From Archegozetes longisetosus (taxonomy: Eukaryota > Arthropoda > Arachnida > Sarcoptiformes > Trhypochthoniidae): a DNA stretch of 64,000 nt. The stretch lies in NCBI GenBank assembly GCA_018873245.2, contig JAEMBT020000008.1:13063172-13127171 (forward strand), in the 5' to 3' direction. The notes below the pieces were generated by a model. That model had not been told where the DNA came from, made no database searches, and was given only the letters and a program-made list of their open reading frames with translations. The translations under genes and the position numbers were made by a program. Positions 10,156-24,200 of the stretch are shown here, piece after piece; positions within the stretch are counted from its first letter, which is position 1, and each line of letters begins with the position of its first letter.

Positions 10156-12923
10156 TAATATTATGCTCACAATTTGTTGATAATAATCCAATTCATTGAG
10201 AAATTTTCATAACTGCTGCGAATCAATCATTTCAAACAAGTTATATATAGGAAGGTGTGAATAAATTTTCTGAGCCATTATTTCAATGTGTATCATTTAT
10301 TCTGAAATGATGATCAAATGATTCATAACTAATGCCTATAATGCTATCAACTGACAGATATTACAAGGGGCGTAACTTTAATTTCGATACTGATGTGGAA
10401 CATAAATGAGAAAAATATTAAAATCAGCTCTCAATCACTTCAATCAAATGCATCTATGCAAAAATTGTATAGTGATTCGCCAAAAACATGAAATAATAAA
10501 TCATTTGTATTACTTATAAATATTTGATTCAACAGTTGAGTACTTTGTTTGTGTGAGATAAAGAAATAATTCTTCAATTCAAGCTATAACTGCTATAATA
10601 TCTAATATTTCTTAAGCATTTTGGCAACAATTTTGCTCAACTTAAACAAATTTTCACATGAATTAACCAGTTATCTGAATGAGTGAATTGACGAATGCCA
10701 TGAATTATTTAAACTAATGATATTTCTTAGGATATAAATGTTATGGGAGTGCAAAGTGGTATTTGTTTGAGTCTCATAAGTAGACGTCAAGTTCAGAGCT
10801 GGATATTAGTCTATTTATTAATATGACATATGGAAAATAAGGATAAACATGTCATTTACTTGAAAATACAAATTTTAACCATTTATGTTTCAACTCATTC
10901 TCAACAATCGATAACAATCCTAAATTTTTCATTCAACCCTCTATTATTTCTAACCTTCCTATTTTTTTACTTTTTTCACGTGTCAGGTCAGCAAACTTTG
11001 AATTTCAAATTCAGAGACTGAGTAAGAAAAATGTTGATTTAGATAAAAAAGATATGAGTACTAAATATTGTACAGTCGCAGGCAAACATACTGTGATTTA
11101 TTTTGATTCTCTTGTTTCCGAAAGCTTAATAGTAACAAACAAGACAAATGTTTGTCAACTATTATAACACAAAACAAGTCTTGAACGATTGAATCTTTGA
11201 TGATTTGAGTAATTATAGACTAAAGAAGACGCTTATTTAAAACAAATTTATGAAAGATAACTGTTAGTTTGAGCTGTACTGATTGTACTTTTAGAATGAA
11301 TAGTCTTAGCAGGATTCTGCAAAATTAAGTCATTCCTTGTTGCATATCACACAAATTTGTGTCAAGATTATTACTTTAGGCTCTGTCAAATGTGTCCAAT
11401 ATGCAAAGTCTTGTATACTCTTCACTTTTTCTCAAATATGGAAATAAGTTTTCAAATATAAAATGCTTACAAATGAGCTAATAATCAGATGTTTAGGGTT
11501 TACATCAAACTTAGTAATATGTTTTTTGCATGACTAAATGTAAGAGATGTCTATCTCGTTATTTTGTTGGTAAAATTTGTTGTAGACTTAAGCTAAGACT
11601 TTCAAACTTGATTCGAAATATTATTTCATTGGTAGAATCTATTCGTATATAATTTTTTGTTTTAATGATCGAATTCAAGTCTGAATTTTAGTTTTTTGCA
11701 TAAGAAGTTTAAAGTTGTGCACAGTTAGGCATAACACTACGAGTGTTACACAATTTTTAATGGTGTTATTGAATACCCACAAAGGGTCATATTACAAATT
11801 TGTAAAGAAAAGTGAACATTTTTCAAACTCTCTTATATCACTATTTGGTTACTTTTGAGGATTTTTGATCGTTAAGTTTTTGAAATTTTATATATACCTA
11901 CCGTTCGTTCGTAAGTACATTGACATCGCAATGATTTGAGGCATCAGAGTGGAGAAAAGTTACATTATAATAATGCAGAGATTTGATATAAAGTATTATC
12001 TAAATTATTATGTTTAGTTATGTTTAAGTATTTGGAAGATATCAGTGAAATTAGTTGCTATTCTAGTAAATTGGAGCAATTCATTATAGACTAGTGAAAC
12101 ATCTTAATACAGTTTAAACAACTTAAGAGTAAGTTATCCAATGTTCTGCTATATTCAATAAAAGTATTAATAAGTTCTCATAAGTAATTCTCTACTAAAC
12201 GAATATTCTATTAATACGAGAATATTTAAGAAGATTACTGCAAATTAAATCACTTGAGCTATAAATAGCAAATACATTTCTGAATACGTCTCACTAAGCT
12301 GTGCAAAGCCTTATTCAGTGTAAAAGTTATTAAAATATAGCGTCACATTCAAACCAGTTTGTTAGTCAATTTGGTCCCATACTAGAGGTAATAAATTAGT
12401 TACTCAACTGTTTTGTAAAATCTCGACAAATATGTTTTGGCAATTTATGAGAAGTTGTAATTGATTTTCGGAATACAGATGCAATTTATGAACAAAATTC
12501 AAATAAAGTAATCGCTATAATTGAATTTAATGTCTTAATGCTCAGAACGTGACACTTAAGCTAATACTTTATTCTTAAGTTCAGACGCTTTAAGTAATCT
12601 AACAAAATATGAAACTACTCACTATTTCTGGAATAATAGTCAAAATCGATTTTACATTTTAGAGAATAGGTTTATGGACCAATGGTTTCTATGGCTTTAA
12701 ACTTCACTTATAACGATATAATTAGAAGTATAGAAGTTTCTGTCTTACAATGTCAAATTGCAGAGTCTCTTTATTAAGGCCCTCAATAATGTCATATTGA
12801 AATTGAAAATCAAGTACAATTCTTTGATTTTCTCAGTTAAGGTACCTAATGAATTATTCAGAACAAAAAAATCCTATCCAAACGTATTTTCGATAAATTA
12901 TCGTATATCAAACTTGACGAGTA

Positions 12924-13003
12924 ACTGAAGGGTCTTCTGTAATGGAAAGGTATCTCTTAGCCTCTATAGTACATTAGATACCTTCCTATGGACCCTTCAA
13001 TTG
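12924..13003. mobile_element. TA-flanked 80-bp hairpin MITE
   Basis: The left arm ACTGAAGGGTC…GGAAAGGTATCT pairs with the right arm AGATACCTTCC…GACCCTTCAATTG, making most of the element a hairpin. TA flanks are at 12922-12923 and 13004-13005. Size and structure resemble mariner-derived miniature elements. Confidence 0.6.
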
Positions 13004-13273
13004 TAAAGCTCCGTCACTTCTTTGAGTCAAATAAGCAGTTTTCCTCAATAAAGCTATCGAAATTAATACTGAAAGTTGACTTTATCACTAAGAAAACAAC
13101 CTTTGAAAAAGGTCTGTAAAAATTGATCCAACTATTGTGTTGTCCTAAGACTCTCATTAGTGGAAGACTCTATTACTGAACAGATGAAGAGAATGATTAT
13201 TAAAACTTTATTTACTATTGACTGATTAAGAGAAGAAAGTTTTGTTAGTTACTTCAAAATAGTTTTACTGGAG

Positions 13274-13672
13274 TAAAGATGAGCAAAATCTCAAAAACCT
13301 GAGCTTGAACCTCAAAATTCTTCTGAGTTTGCGAACCTGTCATAAGAATGATGAACAGATATTTCTCTTAAATTCAACATGTATTCATAACAGATGAAAT
13401 TAAAGACATTAATACAATGCAAGCATGGTATTAATTCTGATTAGAAATTGACTATTTAATATAAATTGTAATATGAGACCACTTTTACGTAGCTTAGAAA
13501 AGAAGTGAAAAGTAAACAATATTGAAAAAATCTCACAAATAAACATGTTTAGACCAGAAAAATAATTCTTTCAGCTTAACTTAAGCCGGACTCCAAGTTC
13601 AACTTACCAACTTTGAGCTTAACCTAGCAGCGGAGCGCAGAGCATCTCAAAACTAGCTTATGCCCATCACTA
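13274..13672. mobile_element. Possible hAT-type MITE, 399 bp
   Basis: The ends are TAAAGATGAGCAAAA and the inverted TAGTGATGGGCATAA, resembling the GATGGGCA-type ends of hAT elements. Eight-base flanks TACTGGAG (13266-13273) and CATTGGAG (13673-13680) match at six positions, consistent with a decayed 8-bp target duplication. The inner ends share GAGATGCTC/GAGCTTGA-like words. No transposase is seen. Confidence 0.45.
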
Positions 13673-16600
13673 CATTGGAGAAAACCCATAAAAATATTTA
13701 AAATATGATAATTCTATTCAGGAAACTCAAATACATCTCATATAAGCCATAGATTGCATACGATTTCTGAGACAAGAATAGAAAAAAATCAAAATCTTTT
13801 GTTTGATCCATATGCTTATTTGAATAAATTTGTTCGAAAACTGTGAATCGTTTATTCAATTATGTTTGAAAAGTTAAAATTCAAAAATTGAACTTTTCCA
13901 ATAGTTCAGAGTAAAGGGGCAGATGTTAGACAGAAAAGAGTGGATCAATAAACGGATTGAGAACTTAGTTGACGAAACAGTTGAACGTAAAACTAGTGAG
14001 TGATACCTGCATATGGTCGCAGACAATGAAATAATCCACAAATGGCTTTATAGGCGATTCGTTGAAGTGTGACATTTAAGTCGCAAAAAACTTCCTCTCC
14101 AATGGAGAGAAATTGCTTCACCTTTTTATTCGTGATTTACCTTTTTTTTTACCTCTTTATACCTTTTTTTACCTTTTTTCCTCAAGCCAATCACATCCAA
14201 TGATCACTTATTTGTTGCGCACCAGAGAATATCTTAGCTGAAAAAGAAAAATCCAAACTATTTTGGTTTGAGTTCAATCGTCTTAACGTCAATCACACGA
14301 CTCCCTCAGAGATCGCGTAGAAAGAAAAGATCGAACAAGTCATCGAAAATATGACTTCTATCATAGACTCAGATTCAACTGTACCCAGTCTTTTACGACA
14401 AAATTCTTATTTGAATTCGTGGAATATATTCCGTTTGATATAAAGTTATTTTCATAGGTTATTTAGATTTTGACAGTTCATTATGACTGAACCAAATGAA
14501 TCGATTAGCATTTTGAATACATTCTAACTCGTCTATAGTGAGTGGGTCTGTGCAACTAAAAGCGTTCTTTATAACCAGAGACTCGCTGTGAACAAGTCTA
14601 TTGTAAACTTTATAATCATTTATTTAATAGCTTGTTTATCGCAAACAGAAACTTTAGCTCTTATTTGACTATCCGAGAATTTAAGGAATTAGCATTTTTG
14701 ACAACACACAAGACTAAATCCAAGTTATCTCTATAAGAAAGGCTTCTGAAAGAGCTATCCCTAAACAAACCGAAGAAAGTGAGCTAAGCTTTTATTAAGT
14801 AATAACTAATAATTTCTGTCAAACTGGATGAATGAAAAATCGAAATAAAAGCTCGTAATACATTTATTGCTTATTGGATAAAAGTTTTATCATGAAACCA
14901 ATGAAAACAAAATTTTATTAGACAACTTTGTTATCACACACATTCATACTAATTCCATGGCCTTTTGTACCCTTGAGGGCAACTTTTGCAAACTTATTAT
15001 TTGGTGACACTATTGATAGCGAGAGACAAAACACACAAAGCTTTCAATTCATGTCTGCAATAGGTTTTATTTGATGAACATTTTGGTCATATTTTCAGAT
15101 TACAATGAGTTGATTGAACAATGTTTTTTTATATATACAATAATTGTTTCTTTTTTCTTCTCAGTTTTCACTGTCCAATAAGTTTTTGTCTTCTGAAAGG
15201 ATAAGATATCCAAAAAGCTTTTCAGTTCGTTCCCCATTCACTCACTCATCACATAATTTCTTTATAACAAATCTTAGAAAAAGTGACTGAAAATTATGTG
15301 ATCAATGTTCTCAAACTTAACTGCTTTATGGAAAACTTTGATTCAAATGTTTTGGACAACAACTTGAAGCAGAGAATCAAACATGTTTGGTGTATCACAG
15401 AAAAAAGAAACCTTTCTGACAAACAGATGAGTTGCAACAGTTCTATACCCTGTTATGATATACAATGAATTTTCAATTTAAATAATCTACATATGTATCA
15501 AAGCCTAATTACAAGCAGAAACTGGTTATTTAGACTCTTCTTCTATTAGATACCACTAAAGATGGCGTTAAGACTTGGGTTAATATGAACTGTACACGAG
15601 ATCTACTGTACATTTAATCGGAAAAGTTTTGATCATTTTCTCAGAAAATATTGCTGGTATTTGAGCCCCATTTACGAGCAATACTTTCATGTTATGCGAA
15701 AAGATCAATAAATCAGAGCATTTTTAGACTGTATCACAACAAGGTTAAACAAACAAAACTAACCAAACACAATCCAACAATTAATCTGAGCAACAATTTT
15801 CGGTCTAATTATCTTCTCTTCTTTTCTTATTCCTCAACATAAGCGTTTTGAATATTAATTCATAGATCGCTTGTGTCTTTTTGATTGTTACTTTTGGCTA
15901 TTTTGGTCCTTTCTATACAAATTTGAAGTTACAATTTCAGAAGTCTTGTTAACTTAAAACAGATTTACATTTTGATTGAAATAAATTGATAATAGTTTTG
16001 ACTTATTTTGATGATAACTTCAATTTACAAACAATTGTTCTTATCTTTGTACAAGTTTTGTGCAGTAGATTTCTTCAGGCCATTCAGAGACCAATTGATA
16101 ATAATTTAGATAAAAAATTCTCTTTTGGAAAAGTTGATCTTTAATCAAATTAAAAAATAACCTTCAAGTAAATCAATCTTCCGAATAGCTTAGAGACAAA
16201 CCGACTGCATGTAACAAATTGATAAAACTAGCAAAATCAAAGACAATGTAATTATTTTATATACAATCAATTAATGGGCACTTTTAGGCATTCTTATAAT
16301 GAGCTATGACATTCTTGTCTCCAACTGTACTGAGTCATCGATTATGCAGTACTTTTGTCAATGTATAGTCTGGAACTTTGCGCAGATAATATTTTAGGTA
16401 CTTTACCTTGAGAGCTAGTTTTGCAAAATTTAGTTACTATTTGATAGAAAAACATTTGATCATCAATTGAATTAAAGTTGGATTAAATTGAATTAAAATT
16501 GTTAACCGCCTTATTCTTGAATCTGTGAGGCATTACAATGACTTAATTATTTGGACTTAACATATGAATTAACGGCACATCATTATATTAAAGATCAAAA

Positions 16601-16784
16601 CAGAGATAAGCTCGAATTGGTTTCTATATACCAGAAGATAATGGGCTTGAGACCACTTTCTTAACGTTCTCGCAAATTCAGTAATGCATTGACTTTAGAG
16701 CGAATCGCGTAATAGAAAGCAGAGAAGAAAAATCAATTATTTAGCTAAAAAACGTCTTCTGTTTTACGGCCTATCTATGCATTA

Positions 16785-16936
16785 CTATAGTGAGGCTAAG
16801 CTGTCCTCTTTGGTTTCTTCTTCTAAGGTTTGCTGTTGAATATGGTGATGTTGTTGTAATAGGTGGTGATGGTGTGGATTCTTTTCTCCCTTCTCTGATG
16901 CAACTGTCAGTTTGACGTGTTCTATAGACGAACCGC
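16785..16936 (-). CDS. mGluR candidate exon 9: alternative C-terminal tail
   Basis: The acceptor AACCTTCAG precedes 16936, and the phase exactly completes the glycine codon opened by the donor at 17370. It encodes 49 residues: [20 protein letters not shown], a His/Gln-rich run ([15 protein letters not shown]) and [12 protein letters not shown], then TAG. GC content is clearly above the flanking DNA. The tail is hydrophilic, as expected for a cytoplasmic terminus. It ends A-S-L, so it is not a canonical class I PDZ ligand (S/T at position -2). No transcript proof. Confidence 0.55.
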
Positions 16937-18154
16937 CTGAAGGTTTAATCAACAATAATATCAACAATAACATCAACAATCAATTATATATACAATCAAC
17001 AATAACAACAGTAAAAAATAAACATCTAATTAATTGCTCTTCTCAACGTCCCTACACAATACAGATCGAAAAAATGGAAACAAAAATAAATAAAAGACGA
17101 TTAACTAAAGGAGAAGATGAGACACAGAAAACGGCTCGTAAATAATGATGGAATGGGGAGAAAGGGATGGAACACAGAGAGGTTTCACAGAGAGGTTCAG
17201 AGAGGTTCACAGAGAGGTTCAGAGAGGTTCAGAGAGGTTCACAGAGAGCTTTCACAGAGAGATAGAGAGAAGAGAAAGAATATAAATTGGAAAATAAATC
17301 GATTGGAGGAAAGGGTGGGATAAGAAGGATAGCAACTATTATGTCGGGTTATATGTGTGGTTCGATTTACCATGATTAGCCGAAGTTGTCGGGCATGTGG
17401 TGCTCGATGTGGGTGCCTTCTTATATGTCGCACTATTCATTGTCAATTTTCTCACATTCTTGTCCGGATGGAAGATTATTATATATATTTTCGGTGAGAA
17501 TAGACAAAACAGCGCCACATAAGCACTCAATGAAATCGAAACGCACAGAGTTGTTATTTGAATCTGAAAAATGAATGTCGAGTGTGAAAAAGAATCAGAT
17601 TATAGATTGGAGATTATAAATGCAAGTAAGTCGAGCAATATGTGGTTGAAATTTATAACTAGCTATCTTCTACTTGATCGATTCTCTACTTTTATTCTTT
17701 CGCATTATCTTTGAAATGCAGCCTGATTATTTTTAACCAGAATCAATTTTTGTCTCGTGTCAAATCAATTAATCTGGAGAACGGCATTGAATCTCTTTTC
17801 TTATGATTACTTCAATTATCAAATTGTCTACTTTTGAGTTTTATAAGATTTTCAGAATAATTTCTGGGCTAACAGATTTGTCTGCATGTCATTGATTATA
17901 ATTGATTTTGACTATAAAACTGAAATTCAAAAAATGTGCCAAAAAGATAAGTTAGAAACTGCAATATCTCAAGTTTAAGTCTGGTATGACATAAAAAAAT
18001 CTTACGATAACTCATTTTTATTTTCTAGTATTTATTTTGACGCAGTTTTGCATTCAAAGAATTTAATGGTCTAACATTAGTAATGGAGATAATGACATAT
18101 AGAAGCAATCAATTTGTAAAAAAAATTTCAAGTTTTGTTAGCAATAAAAAATAC

Positions 18155-18208
<54 letters not shown>

Positions 18209-21200
18209 TCAAAAAACTTATTAATCGCTGACAGCAACCAGATGTGATGCGTTATGATGGCATGCTTTCCATCAAACCCATCTTCACATATTAACAAACT
18301 TATAGAATGCTCAATACAGTAATCAAAGCAAACAGCAAATCAAGTTTGGCAATAAATGGATACGCATCACAAGGAAGTTGACATAGTAACGGTGTTTTTT
18401 TGTTGCTATCGCGGATTATTAAGTTTTGAATTGTATATTAATCGTCATATAGCAAATAGAGTGTATTCTCTTCTGAATGAATGGATAAGAGTATAAAAAG
18501 AGTGAAGAGAAAAACAAGAAGAGAGAAATTGAACTCTTTTGCTGAAGAATATGAGAAATGTCAGTGAAGTAGTTTGAGTTTACATAAGCAAATGCCCTAT
18601 TTTTTTGTTCAAATGGGAATTCTTATGCTAAAACGGAAAACAAATCAGAAACATAGGAAATGACTAATGTTTTACAACGTCTATTGCAATCAGTATGAGC
18701 TCCAACTAAAAATTCTACCCATAAATTGATTCTCAACTTAAGTTTCCAACCAAAAGTGCTTAATGTTTACAAATTCTGTCTCAACACAAGCATATTCTTG
18801 AAGTTTTTAAGGTTAAATTCCAGTTCACTTAAAGGCGTCTTCGCGTCTTTGGCATAAACTTATCTACAATTAAGATGTCTTGCATAATATAGACCTGAAT
18901 TCGTTTGATAGATAACTAGAATTTTTGCGCAAGAGACGAACCGTTGAGACGAGAAGCGTATTTAAAAATAGGAAAATTGAGTCTCTATCAAAGTTTGCGT
19001 TATCTCTGAAAACTTGTTTCGATAAAATCGATAGAAAATAAATTTGTTTTCTTGAGGAAAAGAGTAATAGAGTTAAAGAATGAGTGATAACATTAAAAAC
19101 TATGAAATCTTATCTTATTCTCTATCACTTGGATGAAGACATTTAAGGAGTTGTGAAAGGAAGAAAATATAATTTATTTCCTGATCAATACAGCAGTAAT
19201 GCATACTTGTTAAGCTGAAAAGACTAAGTCTAACACTAATGATTAGAATCAAAGATGAAATATTTTATGCCTGTCTTATGATAAAGCTATGACCAAGTTA
19301 TTCTGTTGAATAAAATCAACGCCGAATGCAATTATGAGAGCAATAGTGATCAAATTCTAGTCGTTCTGTGAATTGAGTGCAATATTTCAAAGTTAAATTC
19401 GATGGTTTCCCAAATGATCCTTAGACTATACTTTATGGATACGAAACGATAGATATTGGGTACAGCTAAAAGCTTGTTAATGGTCGATAGCAACTAGAGT
19501 AAAGTGATGCGTATACTCTAGTTGTGTTCAAGGGGTTATCCATATATTTACAAAAGTAAACTCAATATTAATATTCGCGTGTATTACATGTACTTTAGCT
19601 TATAGTGTGTTTCAACCAGTTCAACATCAAACGCTTTCGGTACCTATCGAGGATTAATAAGCTTTTAGGTATGCAGCATATTAAAGAGTTTGAATCCTAT
19701 TTACTATTCAGTAAGAAAATTCTTCTCATTTAATTATGCAAATCCGTATTGAAAATATAGGTATTGGTGATAGTTATCGAATATTTAATATTCAAATCGA
19801 TAAACATCGAAGCGATGAAAAATTGAAAAATTTTCACTGAAGATGGAAATCTCACTTTGGAACTTTGGAAAAATCAGTTCTCTAAAAGATATATTTATTT
19901 TCCTTTCAGTAAAACGTTAAAGAAGTGAAAAATTAAAGACTTGTTTAAAACAATAGTTTATCGATTCTGTAGTGTTTGAACTCTGAGCTGGTATTTCTAT
20001 TGATTTGAAAGCTTGTAATTACTTATAATAAAAGAACAAGTAACTGCACTTTGGAGTAATTTTTTCTGACTTAAATTACTTTGATTAGAAGAAACTGGCT
20101 TCACTCAGAGAGTCCTATTATTTAGATGTTTGAAATATTAGCCGAATGCTAATTACTCAAGACCCGTTTTATTAATTTTATACTAAATCAAGCTTGCAAC
20201 ATTAAGCTCAAAATAGCTCAAAATGTCTCATATCAAATTTCTCATCTACTATTGTTCGACTAGTTTTCAGTTTAGCCATAAATTCTCAATTTCCCAATCA
20301 AAATACCATTATTTTAAAGCTTGGTCTTAATCTTTTTTCTTATCTCTTAGTAACAAAGAAATGCATCGCTAAAGGATCTCTGGAATCGAGTTTAATATTA
20401 CAAAATTGTCACTCGAATAGGTTTGAGTAAAATATATATGCAAATAATCTAAACTTAATAATCTCTGCTCCTGAGGAATATAAGATCAAATTGAAAATTT
20501 AATAATACAACATAATTTTGTTTTCTCGTGTTGAAACCAGTATTTTCTTTTAATTTCAGAATAGATTTCAGGCGTTTTAAAGAGAACTAGTACTGAAAAG
20601 TATGTATCATAGAACCAGTTTCTAACTGAATCAAGATTCCAAATAATACTAGATTATGAAAATAATCTCACATTTAATTAGCTATTCTTTCAATAGGAAA
20701 GTTTAGGAAAATGATTAGCATAAATATTGTATTAGAAGAACACTAGGATCAGAAGGAAAGTAATGCAAGTGGAATTGTGTTAAGATATGTAGATAAATAA
20801 GAATGAAAGTTGGATAAGAAACTTATCAGATATCGGTAATTCATTAGATATACTCTCATCGATCAACATCTATAATAGATAGGGTTAAACTCTTATGTTG
20901 ATCTTACGCTTTAAAGGCCTGCTAAAACTGCATATTATTAATAGAAGAAATGTCCAAATTAAGCAACATCTTGTTTACGCCGAATTTACCAACTGATAAA
21001 TGATCTCAGCTTTTAGTCACATATCATAATAATGTTCCCCTAATTTATCGCTTAAATGATTCCTTAACACAAAAAACATTATGAAACAAATGCTAATCAT
21101 ATTAGGCTTTATAATGTAAAACATCATATCTTTATATAGAGGGTGTAAATTATGGGCTTTTCATACTACATATTATCATTTATATTAAAACATTCATTTT

Positions 21201-24200
21201 TGAGAGAATACTTTTTCATAATTACTCTATGAATGGATTATATAGAATATTCTCTAATAGCAATCAAATACTATGTGTTCATATCATTTAGATTTATAGA
21301 GCCCTAGAAGCTATATATATGCTATCAAATCGAAAAGTTGTGTACATTTTTACTTAAAGTGTATACTTCACTGTATATCACTTTAATTAGTCGGCTCTAT
21401 AGACTAATCTAGTTATTCTCATAAATCGCTAGAACGTGATTTCGTATATTTTCAACGATTATTCTTGTTAATCATATAAATGTATAAATGTTATAACCAA
21501 GTTCAGTACAGCTTGCAATGAAAAATGTTTGTCATACACAGAAGTATATATTTTAAAGAAGTACACACTTTTGAATTAATGTATATTGAACGCACGTATA
21601 TATAACTATTGAAGTGCTCATTGTTTTAAGCATCAATCTCTTAGTAAGAGTTTTGGCATGCAATCAAATTGAAAACCATAACTTCAAAAGTAATCTTGAG
21701 TTAATGAGCATAAAAAGTGATGTTAACTGAAGCTTGAAGCTAATTTGTAATTTTTTAGATTATTTTGTCTACTTATAACCAATAGGAACACGAATGAAGT
21801 AAATTAGCCAATTTATAAAATAGCGTTAATTTGAGTGCAACTCATAAATAAGCATTCGAATAATGTTATACTTCAGACTTATTTAGTTAATGAAAAAATC
21901 ATTTTCTGGCAATAATTGGACTGAATTTGTTCTAAAAAGTCGAGTTTAATAATGTTTGTGGTTTAAATTACATGAAATGTTAATTTTGGTATAAAATAAC
22001 TACTATTATGAGTCTATGATCATAATTAGTTCATATATTTAATGGACAATAATATTGTCGGCTCAATCTTATAAACTCCTCTCTCTAATTTAATTAACGT
22101 TGCAAATGCCATTTTATAGCATTTGCCCAACAATATCAAACATTTGTTTAGAAATATTTGTCCACAATAGCGGTTTGGGCAATTGCTAAAAGTTCACTTT
22201 AATCCTCATGTTTCTATAGTTCACTATAATTTGCATAATTATTAAATTGATTATTGAAGCTGTGAATCCCTATTTTTACGTCAAACGCTTCAAATATTTG
22301 GAAGACAATTCAACTTTCTAGAGAATTACTCGCGAGAAAGTTTGACACTTGGAAAATATCGATCACTTAATCCCTGTTCGTATTGATTGAGAAAGTGGTC
22401 TAAATTATTCACTACCTATTTATAGAAGTAAATGTTTTCTCAGGTAAAAATAGTAAAAATAGTAAAAAATAGTAATTTGTATTACAAAAACAAGGATAAG
22501 AATTGAGAATAACAAAAACTTGAAACAACATTTTCAACATAAAATATGGGCATAAGTTAAATTTGAAAGAATTGATTGAATGTAATATTTTCAGCATATA
22601 AACAGATTTGAAAGAATGAGTGTATAGAAAAAGATAGTGGCAAATACTTTATTGTAATCCTGCTTACCTCGAAGCTATTGCCAGTACCAAAATAGATGGG
22701 AACGAATGCTAACCAAATGATGCAAGTGGTATACATTGTAAAACCAATGAATTTTGATTCGTTGAAATTTTCAGGTATTTTTCTTGTTTTCACCGCATAT
22801 AGAGTGCAAGTTGTAATCAGAAACATATTGTAAACTAAACTCAATAAAAAACTGGAATCTCTAACTCGACATTTCAAAATTACTTCCCATCGCTTGCCAT
22901 CGGGAAAGTATTGACGAGTACCGGGAGGCTCGAGTACAAACCAAACTCCATTTCCCAATACCTGATCAAAAATTGAGCAAAATATCAGCAAAAATTAAGT
23001 AAAAATTGAGCAAAGCATAGTAAAGTATACCACAAATGAATGGTTTCAGATTCAAATAAGTTAGCTATTTTTCTTGGCTAGAGTCACACTTTTTTTGTGT
23101 TTCTGTTTTAGTCTATTTTATTTACTCTTTTTCTTGTTGTATGAGGAGTAAACTAAAGTTAACGAAAATTGATTAGAAATCCAAACAGAAAAGAGTATTT
23201 TTTCTATAAAAACCACAATTCTCTCGGTGGCAATAACTAACTTAAATTTACTCTTGAACGTAGAAAACATTTGTTTTTAGGTTGGTTTTTGAGCCTCTAA
23301 TACATAGCTCTATTATTATAAGACCGAGCGACTCTCCAATACCAAAAGAATATTCTGTCTTAAATTAGAGAAACAATAATAAAAATCGACCATAGAATCT
23401 AGCAATCGATAGTCGACTGACTGATTTTATTTTTCTAACATTACTCGTGAAGAAAGAAAATTAAATTTTGCTTTTAAAATAGTAAAGAATATGTTTTTAC
23501 TGCAACACTCAAAAGGAAGCCGCACACAATAAATCCTTTGCTAGAACTTTTAAAAATTAATTCTTATTCAATGCTCTAAAATGTAATTTTGAATAAATGT
23601 AAAGGTATATCAGATTAGAGTTTAAATATAAAATTTTATGAAAAGAATAAGTTTCTTTTTGATAATTTTATTCTCTATTCACTTCTAATCTTCATTAAAT
23701 TGCCCAAAAAATTCTTATCTTCAATGGTGGCGGAATCGGCTTCTTTTGAAGAAAATGCTCAATGCAAAAATATTATTTCGAGACAAAAGAAGATAATTCC
23801 AATAAGTAAAGATACAACTGATTCGATTAAGATAAAAAATAGAAAATAGACTTGAAGCAGAATATTCCTTATAGGAGCAATTACTACTGTATAGTGACTA
23901 CTGCATAGTACAATCAATGTTATATTGTAGTCAATGTTAATACTGCCAGAAGCGAAAGTTGTGTTAAAATCCAATCAAATGTTTTTCCAATAATCTGAGC
24001 CACAAAATTAAATTAGGATTAAGTGAATGCCTGACTAACGATTTCTTTATTCTTATATGTTTTTATGCAATATTGTTGTGATACCCACTGCTAAAATAGT
24101 CTTATGTACAGAATAAAGAGATTGAGTTTGAGATTTAAAGTTCAACTCTAAAAATAGGTTTATTTAACTTGTTTGAATGAAATGAATTATTAAATGAGAC

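Larger units (their letters stand above)
6618..16784. other. Intergenic, about 10 kb, AT-rich, with small DNA transposons
   Basis: No gene is supported. Recognisable items are a pogo-like MITE (9076-9249), three further inverted-repeat elements (10018-10155, 12924-13003, 13274-13672), pyrimidine-rich TACCTTTTTT repeats near 14140-14180, and weakly coding-like stretches near 9415-9663 and 13908-14440, which are described as observations. The rest shows only short AT-rich open frames. Confidence 0.7.
17564..22667 (-). other. mGluR intron, 5.1 kb
   Basis: Contains a (GA)n tract (18156-18203), an inverted-repeat hairpin CAACTAGAGTA/TACTCTAGTTG at about 19489-19525 and a MITE (21325-21580). No other gene is seen. 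Confidence 0.75.

Noticed and set aside
16912..17433. Overlapping frames on both strands around the end of mGluR
   Set aside because: They translate the AGAGGTTCACAG minisatellite or are antisense to exons 8 and 9.
23759..23974. Hydrophobic minus-strand frame between mGluR exons 7 and 6
   Set aside because: Exons 6 and 7 join without missing residues, and the frame has no receptor motif, so it is intronic chance.
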